A stretch of 64,000 bases of DNA from Rhodanobacter sp. B04 (GCF_002001125.1 NZ_MUNV01000005.1:62001-126000), one strand, 5' to 3'. Counted from the first letter of the stretch, positions 25,996 through 34,703 are shown. Notes: a model not told the origin generated them from the sequence alone. Numbers and translations are program-made.

Positions 25996-26790
25996 TCACT
26001 TCTCGCCTTTCCCCAGCAACTTCTCCAGCACCTTGCCCACCGCCGCAAACGCGAACGCGCCGGTGACGTGCGTGGCGGCGCCAAGCCCACCGCCGCAGGC
26101 CAGATTCAACGCATCGCCTCCCGGCGGCCGATTGCCGCACACCGTGCCGTCCGGCTGCGGGTACTGCACGTTCTGCAGCGAGTACACGGCCGACACGCCG
26201 AAGTAGCGATCCGGATTGCGCGGGAAGTTGAAGTCGGTGCGGAGCTTCTTGCGGACCAGGCTGAACATCGCATCGTGTTCGGTGCGCGATAGATCCCGTA
26301 CGCGGATCTGGGTGGAGTCAGTGCGCCCGCCGGCCGAACCCACGCTGACGATGGGCAGCTTGCGCCGCCGGCACCAGGCGATGGTTTCCAGCTTCACGCG
26401 GAACGCGTCGCAGGCATCGAGCACCACGTCGTAGCCGCGGTCGAGCAATTCGTCCAGCGTGGACGGGGTAAGGAAGCGTTCGATCGGGTCGAGCCGGATC
26501 GCCGGGTTGATCGCCTTCGCCCGCGCCGCGATCACGCCGACCTTCGACTTGCCGAACTCGCCGTCCAGCGCATGCAGCTGGCGATTGGTATTGGACACGC
26601 AGACTTCGTCGGCGTCGATCAGGGTGAGCCGGCCCACGCCGCTGCGCGCCAAGGCTTCGGCCGCCCACGAACCGACACCGCCGATGCCGATCACGCACAC
26701 ATGCGCCTGCGCCAACCTGGCCACGCTGCCGGCGCCGTACAGGCGTTCGACCCCGGCGAAGCGCTCGGCCGGAAATTCCACGTCAGTCAT
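25996..26790 (-). CDS. tcdA: tRNA threonylcarbamoyladenosine dehydratase TcdA
   Basis: A 264-residue E1-like enzyme that dehydrates t6A37 in tRNA to cyclic ct6A. The ATP-binding GIGGVGSWAAEAL motif is at 35-47, followed by the acidic LIDADEVCVSNTNRQ and VLDACDAFRVK. The CsdL-type C-terminal membrane-associating segment is present (ATHVTGAFAFAAVGKVL). It normally works with the CsdA/CsdE sulfur system, which is not in the window. It is convergent with phaB. Confidence 0.93.
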   Translation of the reverse strand: MTDVEFPAERFAGVERLYGAGSVARLAQAHVCVIGIGGVGSWAAEALARSGVGRLTLIDADEVCVSNTNRQLHALDGEFGKSKVGVIAARAKAINPAIRLDPIERFLTPSTLDELLDRGYDVVLDACDAFRVKLETIAWCRRRKLPIVSVGSAGGRTDSTQIRVRDLSRTEHDAMFSLVRKKLRTDFNFPRNPDRYFGVSAVYSLQNVQYPQPDGTVCGNRPPGGDALNLACGGGLGAATHVTGAFAFAAVGKVLEKLLGKGEK

Positions 26791-26965
26791 GTCGTGCTGC
26801 CAAGCATGGGAGAGCCTCGAATAATTCGTCTTGTACCGTCAGGAAATCTTGGACTTTCTGCAGAAACAACCTGCCTACCCGGCCATTTTATCGCGCATGC
26901 GTGGATGCAATACGGCGGCGCGGGTTATTCTTGCCGCCCTCCTCGTCCCCTGCGGAACCGAAACG

Positions 26966-27355
26966 ATGCGCGTCGCTCTGTTGATCCTGCTGGGCCTGGT
27001 GATTGGCGTGATCGGTACCGTCAACGTCATGAGCACGCTGGGCGCACGTCATCCGATGCCCAAGGCGGTGATGCAGACGATGGGCTACCACATGGGCGAG
27101 CTGGGCCATGCGCTGAAGGCAAAGCAATGCGGGGCCGCCAGCAGCCAGCATCACCTGCAGCGACTGCAATCCACCGCCACCGACATCGTGCCGGTGTTCG
27201 GCGTGCCCGAAAAGGACTTCACCGACGACGCGAGCCAGTTGCAGGATCGCCTGCAGCAGGCACTGCAATCGGCACCCGCCGACTGCGCCGCCCTGGCTGC
27301 CGCCCTCAAGCCGATCGACGAGACCTGCAAGAGCTGCCACCAGAAATACCGCTGA
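26966..27355 (+). CDS. Membrane-anchored cytochrome c' -like monoheme protein
   Basis: A 129-residue protein with an N-terminal hydrophobic anchor or signal (residues 2-20), four-helix-type sequence, and a C-terminal haem motif CKSCHQKYR (121-129). This end position is characteristic of cytochrome c' and c-556 proteins, with a His and Met-rich early helix (MQTMGYHMGELGHAL). It is periplasmic. The role may be electron transfer or NO binding. A longer frame upstream (from 26831) lacks a start context and was not used. Confidence 0.8.
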   Translation: MRVALLILLGLVIGVIGTVNVMSTLGARHPMPKAVMQTMGYHMGELGHALKAKQCGAASSQHHLQRLQSTATDIVPVFGVPEKDFTDDASQLQDRLQQALQSAPADCAALAAALKPIDETCKSCHQKYR

Positions 27356-27377
27356 TCCGCTCAGGCACGGCCCGCGC

Positions 27378-27680
27378 TCAGAAGCTGACCTTGCCGCGCA
27401 ACATCTGTCCGTACATCACCCAGTCGCCAAGCAGGCTGTACAGCGGATGCTTGAACGTGGCCGGACGGTTCTTCTCGAACACGTAGTGGCCCACCCAGGC
27501 ACAGCCGTAACCGGCCACGGGCATCAGCCATAGCCAGCCGAGCTGGCCGGTCAGCAGCGCCACCAGCAATACCACGATCACCAGGCTGCTGCCGATGAAA
27601 TGCATGCGCCTGCAGCTGCGATTGCCGTGCTCGGTCAGGTAGTAGGGATAGAACTCGCTGAAACTGGTGAAGCCGGACAT
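27378..27680 (-). CDS. Mpo1-like/DUF962 membrane protein
   Basis: A 100-residue DUF962 protein (Mpo1/YGL010w-like). Features are an early FYPYYLTEHGN, RRMHFIGSSL, two or three hydrophobic segments, and the VGHYVFEKNRPATFKHPLYSLLGDW block. Yeast Mpo1 is a dioxygenase of 2-hydroxy fatty acids; the conserved His residues here fit an iron site, but bacterial function is not established. The ATG at 27680 has GAGGGG seven bases upstream; a TTG two codons earlier is less likely. Confidence 0.85.
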   Translation of the reverse strand: MSGFTSFSEFYPYYLTEHGNRSCRRMHFIGSSLVIVVLLVALLTGQLGWLWLMPVAGYGCAWVGHYVFEKNRPATFKHPLYSLLGDWVMYGQMLRGKVSF

Positions 27681-27752
27681 GCGCAAGCCCCTCGACGGAT
27701 CGACCCGGACAGCCTGACCCGGCGACGTTTCCGTTGCAACTGGAAGCGCCGG

Positions 27753-28622
27753 TCAAGGCAGCGGAATGAACTCGTCCTCGTCGCCGGTGACCTTGCCCAT
27801 GCGCTGCGCCTGCCAGTCGGCCTTGGCCTGTTCGATCCGCTCCTGGGTGCCCGCGACGAAGTTCCACCACAAATGCCGCTCGCCATCGAGCGGCGCACCG
27901 CCGAACAACAGCAGCTTGCTGTCCGCGTTTGCGCGTAACGACGCTGCCGTTGGCCCTGCCTGCACAGCCATCTGTGCCGCCGCAAGATCCAGCTCGCCCC
28001 AGCGAACCGCGCCCTCGACGAGGAAGACACCACGTTCGACATGCTCCTGCGGCAACGCCAGTTCGGCGCCAGCGGCCAGCTTTACCTCGAGCAGGAACAT
28101 CGGCCCGAACACCTTGACCGGCGACTGTTGCCCGTACGCGCTGCCGGCAATCAGCACTGCTTCCATGCCGGGCTGGCGGATCGTCGGCAACACCGCGCGA
28201 TCATGGTGATGGAATTCGGGCGCCACCTCGGCATCGGCCTGCGGCAAGGCCACCCAGATCTGCACGCCATGCAACGACTGTCCGTCGCGACGCTCGTCCG
28301 GCGGCGTGCGTTCCGAATGCACGATGCCGCGCCCGGCGGTCATCCAGTTCACTTCGCCGGGACGGATGTCGGCCACGCTGCCGATGCTGTCGCGGTGGCG
28401 GATCGCCCCCTCGAACAGCCAGCTCACCGTGGCCAGCCCGATGTGCGGATGCGGCCGCACATCCATGCCGCTGCCGGGCGCAAACGTGGCTGGCCCCATG
28501 TGATCGAAGAAAACCAAGGGGCCGACATGGCGCGCCTGCAGCACCGGCAGCATCCGCCGCACGGTGAAGCCATCGCCAAGATCGTGCAGGCGGCCTTCGA
28601 TCAGGGTCGGGGTGGCTTCCAT
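27753..28622 (-). CDS. Pirin family protein
   Basis: A 289-residue bicupin. The N-terminal cupin has the metal site RPHPHIGLATVSWLFEG (about 56-72) with further His and Glu in VNWMTAGRGIVHSE, which is the pirin signature. Some bacterial pirins have quercetinase activity and others bind enzymes; the role here is not defined. The second of two adjacent ATGs (28622) has GGAG seven bases upstream. The OYE-type reductase gene ends 16 bases before it on the same strand, so co-transcription is likely. Confidence 0.9.
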   Translation of the reverse strand: MEATPTLIEGRLHDLGDGFTVRRMLPVLQARHVGPLVFFDHMGPATFAPGSGMDVRPHPHIGLATVSWLFEGAIRHRDSIGSVADIRPGEVNWMTAGRGIVHSERTPPDERRDGQSLHGVQIWVALPQADAEVAPEFHHHDRAVLPTIRQPGMEAVLIAGSAYGQQSPVKVFGPMFLLEVKLAAGAELALPQEHVERGVFLVEGAVRWGELDLAAAQMAVQAGPTAASLRANADSKLLLFGGAPLDGERHLWWNFVAGTQERIEQAKADWQAQRMGKVTGDEDEFIPLP

Positions 28623-28638
28623 CATCGTTCTCCGTGGC

Positions 28639-29700
28639 TCACCAGGCGCGCCGATACTGGATCGGCACCTCGATCTTGGCATCGAGCAGTTGCGCTGCCC
28701 GACGCGGGAAATACGGGTCACGCAGGCTCTCGCGCGCTATCAATACCACGTCGGCTTCGCCGTTGGCGACGATGTCCGCAGCATGCTGCGCCGTGGTGAT
28801 CAGGCCCACCGCACCGGTGGCAATACCCGCCTCGCGGCGGATGCGCGCGGCGAACGGCACCTGGTAGCCCGGCTTCAGCGGAATCGTGACATGCGGCAGC
28901 AAGCCACCGCTGGAAACATCAATCAGGTCGACGCCAAGCTGTTTCACCTGCGCGGCCAGTTGCACGCTCTGCTCGATATCCCAGCCGCCGGCATCGGCCC
29001 AATCGGTGGCCGAGATGCGCAGCCACAACGGCAGCTCAGCCGGCCACACCTCGCGCACCGCGGCGATCACCTCGCGCACCAGGCGACTGCGATTCTCGAA
29101 GCTGCCGCCATAGGCGTCCTCGCGCCGGTTGCTCAGCGGCGACAGGAACTGGTGCAGCAGGTAGCCGTGTGCCGCGTGCAGCTCGATCAACTCGAAGCCG
29201 GCGGCCAGTGCGCGTTGTGCCGCTGCACGGAAATCCGCAATCACTGCCTGGATGCCAGCTTCGTCCAGTGCGTGCGGCACGTTCCAGCCGGCATCGAATG
29301 GCAACGCCGATGGCGCCACGGTCAGCCAGTCGCCCTGCCCGGCCGGTACGGGGCCATGCCCTTCCCACGGGCGCAGCGTGCTGGCCTTGCGTCCGGCATG
29401 AGCAAGTTGCACGCCGGCAATCGCACCCTCCGCCTTGATGAAGCGGGCGATCGGCTGCCACGCATCCTGCTGGGCCTGATTCCACAGGCCGGTGTCCTGC
29501 GGCGAGATGCGTCCCTGCGCCGAGACCGCGGTGGCCTCGGCGATCACCACCGCCGCGCCGCCCACGGCACGGCTGCCCAGATGCACCGTATGCCACTCAT
29601 TCGGCATGCCGTCGACGGCCGAGTACTGGCACATCGGCGACACCACCAGACGGTTGCGCAAGTTGAGGCCGCGCTGGGCCAGGGGTTCAAACAGGTTCAT
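28639..29700 (-). CDS. NADH:flavin oxidoreductase, YqjM-type old yellow enzyme
   Basis: A 353-residue FMN TIM-barrel. It has the YqjM-class traits: NRLVVSPMCQYSA near the start, QLAHAGRKAS, HAAHGYLLHQFLSPLSNRR with the paired substrate-binding histidine, and VLIARESLRDPYFPRRAA at the end. It reduces activated C=C bonds of enones and may detoxify electrophiles. It is immediately upstream of a pirin gene and downstream of a hydrolase on one strand. The longer frame to 30066 has no start support. Confidence 0.92.
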   Translation of the reverse strand: MNLFEPLAQRGLNLRNRLVVSPMCQYSAVDGMPNEWHTVHLGSRAVGGAAVVIAEATAVSAQGRISPQDTGLWNQAQQDAWQPIARFIKAEGAIAGVQLAHAGRKASTLRPWEGHGPVPAGQGDWLTVAPSALPFDAGWNVPHALDEAGIQAVIADFRAAAQRALAAGFELIELHAAHGYLLHQFLSPLSNRREDAYGGSFENRSRLVREVIAAVREVWPAELPLWLRISATDWADAGGWDIEQSVQLAAQVKQLGVDLIDVSSGGLLPHVTIPLKPGYQVPFAARIRREAGIATGAVGLITTAQHAADIVANGEADVVLIARESLRDPYFPRRAAQLLDAKIEVPIQYRRAW

Positions 29701-29753
29701 CGGGTCATCCACCAGGGAACAGCTGTCCCATATGCAGGCGACCTGCCCATGGA

Positions 29754-30692
29754 TCAAGCGGCCGGGTGGCTCCGCGCGGTCAAACCGACATCCTGCGCAG
29801 CAACCCAGCTGGCGATGCGTGCGGCGATCGGTTCGGGAGTCTTCATCCAGCTGAAATGATCGGCCGGCCGGCCATCCAGGTCCTGCGTCGTGATGACCTC
29901 CACGCGTTGGCTGGCCTGCGGCATCTTGCCTAGCAGCCAATCCAGTGAGGCTCGCGGCCCCAGCCAGTCGTCCTGCAAACGCAAAGCCAGTACCGGCAGC
30001 GGCGACGCGGCCAGGGCCTGTTCGAAATCCTGCGCCATCCCCGCCGCCGCATAACGGCCGCTGCATCCGCTGCGCGCCCAGTCGGCGATCAACCGGCGGG
30101 CCTCATTGCCGGCAAAGCCGATCCGCCGCCCCGGCAGATAGCCCACCAGCCAAGCCAGCCACGGAGCGAGTACATAGGCCACCCGAATCAGGCCGCCGAA
30201 GCGGAAGCGGCGCCAATACGGCGAACCACTCGCCACCAGCACCAGGCCGGCGTGTTCGGACGGATGCAGGCTGGCATACAGCGAACCCAGCTGTCCGCCC
30301 AGACTGTGTCCACCCAGCCAGCAGGACGCCTGCGGCCAGCGCGCACGTACCGCGGCCAGCGCGGCCGGCAGATCGTCGGCCAGCAGTTCGCGGTAACCCC
30401 AATCGTCACGGCGACCTGCCCGCTGGCTGCTGGAACCGATGCCGCGCCATTCGTGCACGACCAACGCCACGCCCCGCGCGGCCAGCGCCTCGGCCAGCGG
30501 CAGGTAGTGCCTGGCCGGCATGCCCATCGCCGGCAACCAGAACAACAGCTGGCGCCATGTCCCCGTGGGGTGGACGCAGAGCAACTCGAAGCGTGAGCCA
30601 TCGACAGCCCGTACCGGAATGACTGCCTGCTCGGTCACTACGGCGACCGCCGGCATCGGCACGGGCGCACGGCCATGGGAAAGATCGGACAT
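29754..30692 (-). CDS. Alpha/beta hydrolase, serine aminopeptidase-like
   Basis: A 312-residue soluble alpha/beta hydrolase. The nucleophile Ser130 sits in GGHSLGGQ. An HEWRGIGSSS segment (80-89) follows the first core strand, and ADHFSWMK near residue 278 supplies the probable catalytic His. It resembles the family of predicted alpha/beta hydrolases with a YjfP/monoglyceride-lipase-like lid. There is no signal peptide. The substrate is unknown. The gene lies 53 bases upstream of the OYE gene, same strand. Confidence 0.82.
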   Translation of the reverse strand: MSDLSHGRAPVPMPAVAVVTEQAVIPVRAVDGSRFELLCVHPTGTWRQLLFWLPAMGMPARHYLPLAEALAARGVALVVHEWRGIGSSSQRAGRRDDWGYRELLADDLPAALAAVRARWPQASCWLGGHSLGGQLGSLYASLHPSEHAGLVLVASGSPYWRRFRFGGLIRVAYVLAPWLAWLVGYLPGRRIGFAGNEARRLIADWARSGCSGRYAAAGMAQDFEQALAASPLPVLALRLQDDWLGPRASLDWLLGKMPQASQRVEVITTQDLDGRPADHFSWMKTPEPIAARIASWVAAQDVGLTARSHPAA

Positions 30693-30729
30693 CCCGACAG
30701 GCTAGCGAATTGTTGCGCCAACGACAAAA

Positions 30730-30757
30730 GAAGAGGCCGGCTTGCGCCGGCCTCTTC
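30730..30757 (-). terminator. Rho-independent terminator of the first cold-shock gene
   Basis: A perfect 12-bp stem (30730-30741 with 30746-30757) and TTGC loop. On the minus strand it runs into TTTTGT, so it ends the cold-shock transcript before the hydrolase gene. Confidence 0.88.
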
Positions 30758-30775
30758 AGGATATCAACGCCGTTA

Positions 30776-30985
30776 TCAGGCCGGCGTGACGTCTTCGGCC
30801 TGCAAGCCCTTCTGGCCGTCGACGACCTTGAAGCTCACTTTCTGCCCTTCCTGCAGGCTCTTGAATCCCGTGCCGGTAATGGCGCGGAAATGCACAAACA
30901 CGTCAGGGCCATTCTCCCGGCTGATGAAGCCGAAGCCCTTGGCGTCGTTGAACCACTTGACGGTACCTACTTCACGATCCGACAT
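30776..30985 (-). CDS. Cold-shock domain protein (copy 1)
   Basis: A 69-residue single cold-shock domain, with RNP1 (KGFGFI, 16-21) and RNP2 (VFVHF, 29-33) for single-stranded RNA or DNA binding. It acts as an RNA chaperone. It differs from copy 2 at 31250-31459 by only about eight conservative changes, showing tandem duplication. GGAGTGA precedes the ATG. A hairpin plus a shared ten-base element lies in its leader. Confidence 0.95.
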   Translation of the reverse strand: MSDREVGTVKWFNDAKGFGFISRENGPDVFVHFRAITGTGFKSLQEGQKVSFKVVDGQKGLQAEDVTPA

Positions 30986-31017
30986 GACTCACTCCGATCC
31001 ATTCCAGTCGCTGACAC

Positions 31018-31048
31018 AAGCCGGCCCCAACGGGCCGACGGCTTACTG
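31018..31048 (-). promoter_or_regulatory. Cold-shock leader element, copy 1
   Basis: Minus-strand leader of cold-shock copy 1. CAGTAAGCCG (31039-31048) begins a hairpin with AAGCC and GGCCC arms pairing with GGGCC and GGCTT (31018-31044; ten pairs, one three-base bulge). The same ten bases occur at an almost identical distance before copy 2. A role in cold-responsive stability or translation is inferred. Confidence 0.5.
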
Positions 31049-31206
31049 AGCTTGCCGGAATCATCGGGTGTAACGATAGGGATTCAGGAAACCCCTTACC
31101 GGGCACGCACGTGGCCGAGCAGACGCAGTGCCGTTAGCATAACGGATTTCCAGCTTGCAAGTGATTTGTCAAGCGGACTGTCACGGCCATTATCCAGGCA
31201 AGAAAA

Positions 31207-31228
31207 AACCGGACATCGCTGCCCGGTT
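31207..31228 (-). terminator. Rho-independent terminator of the second cold-shock gene
   Basis: On the minus strand AACCGG and CCGGTT pair across a ten-base loop and run into TTTT. It lies 21 bases after the cold-shock copy 2 stop. Confidence 0.75.
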
Positions 31229-31249
31229 TCCCCTACATCCGAAAGCCAA

Positions 31250-31459
31250 TCAGGCCGGGGTCACTTCGTCGGCCTGCAGACCCTTCTGGCCCTGCACCAC
31301 CTTGAAGGAGACCTGCTGGCCTTCCTGCAGGCTCTTGAAGCCCGAGCCGGCGATCGCGCGGAAATGCACAAAGACGTCCGGGCCATTGTCGCGGGCAATA
31401 AAACCGAAGCCCTTGGCGTCGTTGAACCACTTGACGGTACCGATCTGACGATCTGACAT
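31250..31459 (-). CDS. Cold-shock domain protein (copy 2)
   Basis: A 69-residue cold-shock protein with intact RNP1 (KGFGFI) and RNP2 (VFVHF). It is nearly identical to copy 1, which is transcribed in the same direction just downstream with its own leader, so each has its own promoter. GGAGTGATTAG precedes the ATG at 31459. Upstream in-frame sequence is the untranslated leader, not coding. Confidence 0.95.
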   Translation of the reverse strand: MSDRQIGTVKWFNDAKGFGFIARDNGPDVFVHFRAIAGSGFKSLQEGQQVSFKVVQGQKGLQADEVTPA

Positions 31460-31815
31460 GCTAATCACTCCATGGGGTTTTAAAGACTCGACCTGCACAC
31501 TGCGGCAGGCCGGCTTACTGGTGTGCAAGGAAACAACCCTAAGGTGAACGATGAGGCAGATCGCGGATCGGCTGCATCGGGCCACAAACTCTGCTGACCC
31601 CGGCAAACACAGTGGGCAAATCATAACGGCAGAATTGGGCGGATGCGAGATTACGCGGCACCGCACAAAATGGATTCGTTTTCACCGAATTTGTCCGGCG
31701 GATGACAAATTCAGATTTTCTTTACCTCGAACCCGCTCTAGTGTGAGCCCACCCTGTCGATAACTGCCGATTCGTTCCTGCGCCCGGCAAGTGTCCATCA
31801 CCGAGGAGCACGAGC
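31460..31815. other. Cold-shock leader and divergent promoter region
   Basis: This 356-base spacer separates cold-shock copy 2 from the divergent lipoprotein gene. The part next to the cold-shock gene is its presumed long 5' leader, with CCTGC-N8-GCAGG hairpin potential near 31491-31508 and the shared element at 31511-31520. An AT-rich patch around 31660-31735 probably holds the promoters. No gene is seen. Confidence 0.5.
31511..31520 (-). promoter_or_regulatory. Cold-shock leader element, copy 2
   Basis: CAGTAAGCCG on the minus strand, ending 52 bases before the start of cold-shock copy 2, against 54 bases for copy 1. The surrounding leader differs much more than these ten bases do, so the element appears to be conserved. 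It does not match the E. coli cold-box sequence. Confidence 0.45.
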
Positions 31816-32274
31816 ATGTCCATCCTGCCTCGCCTGAGCCTGACGTGCACGATCGCCGGCCTGTTGCTGGCCGGTTGCGCTCACCAGCCCACGACCCAGA
31901 ACACGCCGAAAACCGCCGCCTTGCCGGCGACCGCCGCTGCCGGCAGCCGCACGGCATATCCGCACCACCCAGCGGCCAGCCAAGGCCATATCACCGTCCA
32001 GGGTGTCGAGCTGCCCGACCACACCGGCATTCCCGCCTGCGACGACTACCTGTCCAGTTACCTGGCCTGCCATCGCGCGGCCGCCATCTTTCCGCCAGAT
32101 CAACTGGAATATCGCTACCAGCAGATGCGCACCAACCTGCTGATCGACTCGCAAAACCCAGATATCCGCCCACAACTGGCCGCCCGCTGCAACTCGCTGG
32201 CGGCCAGTTTGCGCGATGCCCTGCATGGCAAGTCATGCGCGGTGAATCCAGCCTCTGCCAGCAGCGCACCTTGA
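31816..32274 (+). CDS. Small lipoprotein of unknown function
   Basis: A 152-residue lipoprotein: lipobox LLLAGC with Cys21 lipidated, then a Thr/Ala/Pro-rich linker, then a compact domain with three more Cys (in ACDDYLSSYLAC and RCNSL, plus KSC) and a helical YRYQQMRTNLL stretch. GGAG lies seven bases before the ATG. Cys spacing suggests disulfides in the periplasm. I recognise no family. Confidence 0.78.
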   Translation: MSILPRLSLTCTIAGLLLAGCAHQPTTQNTPKTAALPATAAAGSRTAYPHHPAASQGHITVQGVELPDHTGIPACDDYLSSYLACHRAAAIFPPDQLEYRYQQMRTNLLIDSQNPDIRPQLAARCNSLAASLRDALHGKSCAVNPASASSAP

Positions 32275-32280
32275 GCATAT

Positions 32281-32304
32281 GGCGCGCCTATTCCCCGGCG
32301 CGCC
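32281..32304. terminator. Inverted repeat between convergent genes
   Basis: Two copies of the 8-base palindrome GGCGCGCC separated by eight bases form an inverted repeat. It spans the end of the glycosylase gene and faces the lipoprotein gene. It may act as a bidirectional terminator, but the U-tract is poor. Confidence 0.4.
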
Positions 32305-33535
32305 AAGCTGCCCGCAAAGCCTTTGCCAAGGTCACCGGCTGCGTACGCCCCAACCTGATCGTGGGCGTGCCATGCCAGCGCGCCGTATCGGCGATCGCCG
32401 TGGCCAGCGCCTGCACCAATCCGTCATCGGGCACCACGCCCGGCTCCAGGAACAGCGCCTTGACCTCGAACGCACCCTCGCCACGGTGCGCCTTGGCGTC
32501 CAGCCGGCCAACCAGGCGGCCACGATGCAGGATCGGCAGCACGAAGTAACCGTAACGCCGTTTCGCCGCCGGCGTGTAGCACTCGATGGTGTACTCGAAA
32601 CCGAACATCGCCAGCGCCCGTGCCCGATCCCACACCAGCGGGTCGAAAGGCGACAGCAGCGCGGTATGGGTCGCGCGCAGACGCCCCCGCAGCGCCCGCG
32701 ACAGCATCCCGGCATGATCGCGATGCACATAGCCAGGTATCTTCCAGTCCTGTACCGACACCCTCAGCAGATCGCCACGAGCCAGCAAGGGCGCCAGCTC
32801 CCGCTCGGTCACCGCGGGTTTCAACCGGTAGTAGTCGGCGATCCAGCCGGCCTGGGTCACGCCCAGTGCCCGCACGCTGTCGAGGACGAAGCGTTGCCGC
32901 AGCTCCGTTGCAGGAAGGGCGGCGGCGGCGATATCGAATGGCGGATCGAGCTGCGCCAGCACGTTCGCGGCGAGATCGTATATGCGCTGAAAATTTTCGC
33001 GTCGCGCGACCATCAGCTCACCCAGCGCAAACCAGGCCTCCAGCCAGCGCTTCTCCGGCTTCCATGCCCACCAGCCCGGCTTGGCCGTTCTTGCATCGCC
33101 CTCCTTGCGCACGAAATCCGCCGCGCGTACCGCGCCGGAGACGCGAACGCCTTCGAGCAGCGCGTCCATTTCCGTGCGTTGTTCGCGATGCATGCGCTCG
33201 GCATGTCGTTGCGCCCAATGGCTGCCGCGCTGGCCCAGCCAGCCGCGATGCAAGCCGACATCGGCCGCACTCACAAAGCACGCCTCATGCGCCCAGCACT
33301 CGGCCAGCTGACCTTGCGCCAGCGCTTCGTCCAGCCACTCCATCGGATAAGCGCCGAGACGGGCATGCAGCACCAGGTACGGGCTGCGCGCAACCACATG
33401 GATGGTGTCGATCTGCAACAGGCGCATGCGCTCGATTGCCGCCACCACGTCGCTGCGCCGTGGCCGTCGGCGCAATGGCTGCAGCAGCCCCTGCGCCGAC
33501 AATTGCAGCAGGCGCGCCTGCGCAAGACTCAGCAT
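32288..33535 (-). CDS. ycaQ: AlkZ/YcaQ-type DNA glycosylase (HTH_42 family)
   Basis: A 415-residue winged-helix glycosylase. YcaQ/AlkZ enzymes unhook interstrand crosslinks and excise bulky alkylated purines. The catalytic QxD motif is Gln41 and Asp43 in MRLLQIDTIHVVARS. Tandem winged-helix sequence follows, with LLSPFDPLVWDR and a late beta-rich domain (GRLVGRLDAKAHR). The ATG at 33535 (MLSLAQARLL) starts directly at the first winged helix; an earlier start at 33568 is less likely. It stands alone, without a resistance or secondary metabolite cluster, so it fits the YcaQ/AZL branch. Confidence 0.9.
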   Translation of the reverse strand: MLSLAQARLLQLSAQGLLQPLRRRPRRSDVVAAIERMRLLQIDTIHVVARSPYLVLHARLGAYPMEWLDEALAQGQLAECWAHEACFVSAADVGLHRGWLGQRGSHWAQRHAERMHREQRTEMDALLEGVRVSGAVRAADFVRKEGDARTAKPGWWAWKPEKRWLEAWFALGELMVARRENFQRIYDLAANVLAQLDPPFDIAAAALPATELRQRFVLDSVRALGVTQAGWIADYYRLKPAVTERELAPLLARGDLLRVSVQDWKIPGYVHRDHAGMLSRALRGRLRATHTALLSPFDPLVWDRARALAMFGFEYTIECYTPAAKRRYGYFVLPILHRGRLVGRLDAKAHRGEGAFEVKALFLEPGVVPDDGLVQALATAIADTARWHGTPTIRLGRTQPVTLAKALRAAWRAGE

Positions 33536-33733
33536 GTGACGGTTACCTGAAGCTGCGTGCAACGACACGGCAGCTTCACGCCATCATGACCAAGATGTTG
33601 AGCCGGCATTTACATAGTCCTTGTTAGCGTAATCCCCAGTCCGGTAGCCGACGGCGAAAATCTCTGCGCTGAATCGGCAGCGGATGTCCCCACCAAAGTT
33701 CTTCCCCTCAGTATTCTGGCATGGAGCATCGAT

Positions 33734-34102
33734 ATGAAATCTCACAAGCCTCTTTTATCCGCCCTCACCGCCGCTGCGTTGTTGTTCGCCGGCTCGCTGA
33801 TCGCCCAGGATGCACCATCTCCACCGCCCGCACCGGCAGCGTCGATGGCCAGCCCTGCACCAACGGAAAGGGCAGCCTATCCGACGCCACAAGGTCAGGT
33901 CATCGTGCACAGCGCACCGGCGCCTGCACCGGTGATCAATCCGGCACCCTCGTTTGAACAATTGTCCGGTGGCGGCAAATGGATCAGTGAGGATCAGGCA
34001 GCCGCCTATCCGCCGCTGGCCAATGACTTCCTGAATGCCAGTCACAACGGCAAACGCGTCAGCAAGGCCCAGTACGACAACTGGGTCAAGCAACTTCAGT
34101 AA
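33734..34102 (+). CDS. Small secreted protein with EF-hand-like end
   Basis: A 122-residue protein with signal peptide (cleavage about LIA-QD, residue 24), a Pro/Ala-rich linker (about 27-70) and a C-terminal domain FEQLSGGGKWISEDQAAAYPPLANDFLNASHNGKRVSKAQYDNW (shown in part by family style). The end resembles a degraded EF-hand (NDFLNASHNGKRVSKAQY) in which most calcium-ligand Asp residues are missing. It is periplasmic and of unknown function. A strong bidirectional terminator follows. Confidence 0.75.
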   Translation: MKSHKPLLSALTAAALLFAGSLIAQDAPSPPPAPAASMASPAPTERAAYPTPQGQVIVHSAPAPAPVINPAPSFEQLSGGGKWISEDQAAAYPPLANDFLNASHNGKRVSKAQYDNWVKQLQ

Positions 34103-34157
34103 CTAAGGTCACCATCCGTACCTACCGGCTCGTTGTCGAGAAGGTGGCTGGGCAAAT

Positions 34158-34195
34158 GGCAAAGGCCCGCTGACTTGCGTCAGCGGGCCTTTGCC
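34158..34195. terminator. Bidirectional Rho-independent terminator
   Basis: A perfect 17-bp stem with TTGC loop between two convergent genes. T-rich bases (CCTTTGCC) lie within the outer stem on both strands. It should serve both the secreted protein gene and slyD. Confidence 0.88.
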
Positions 34196-34220
34196 ATGAT
34201 CACCTGGGCGCGGGGACCGA

Positions 34221-34703
34221 TCAGTGGTGATGACCACCGGCGCCGTGCACGTGGCCGTGTGCCAGCTCTTCCTCGCTGGCAGCGCGCACGTCGGTCACCT
34301 CGATCGCGAAATGCAGGGTCTTGCCGGCCAGCGGATGGTTGCCGTCGATGAACACCTTGTCGTCCTCGACCTTGGTCACGGTGACGTTGATCTCGCCCTG
34401 CGGACCGCGGCCCTGGAACTGCATGCCGGGCTGGATGTCCTCGACGCCCTGGAACGCCGCGCGCGGAACCTCCTGCATCAGCTCGGCGTGGTGCACGCCG
34501 TAACCTTCTTCGGGCGTCACATCGGCGGTGAACTTGTCGCCGGCTGCGCGGCCTTCCATCTGCTTCTCCAGGCCCGGCACGATATGGCCGCTGCCATGCA
34601 GATAGGTCAGCGGCTCGCGGCCTTCGGAGCTGTCGATGACCCGGCCCTGGTCGTCGGTCAACGTGTAGTGGAAGGCAGCAACGGAGTTCTGGGCAATCTG
34701 CAT
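34221..34703 (-). CDS. slyD: SlyD-type FKBP peptidyl-prolyl isomerase
   Basis: A 160-residue FKBP with inserted flap. It has YTLTDDQGRVIDSS and the PLTYLHGSGHIVPGLEKQMEG signature, the IF domain (VTPEEGYGVHH to VEDIQPGMQFQ), and a His-rich nickel-binding end (HGHVHGAGGHHH). It acts as prolyl isomerase and chaperone, and as metallochaperone for hydrogenase in some species. The ATG at 34703 matches the family start (MQIAQNSVAAFHYTL). The long upstream open frame antisense to the PBP gene is not coding. Confidence 0.95.
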   Translation of the reverse strand: MQIAQNSVAAFHYTLTDDQGRVIDSSEGREPLTYLHGSGHIVPGLEKQMEGRAAGDKFTADVTPEEGYGVHHAELMQEVPRAAFQGVEDIQPGMQFQGRGPQGEINVTVTKVEDDKVFIDGNHPLAGKTLHFAIEVTDVRAASEEELAHGHVHGAGGHHH

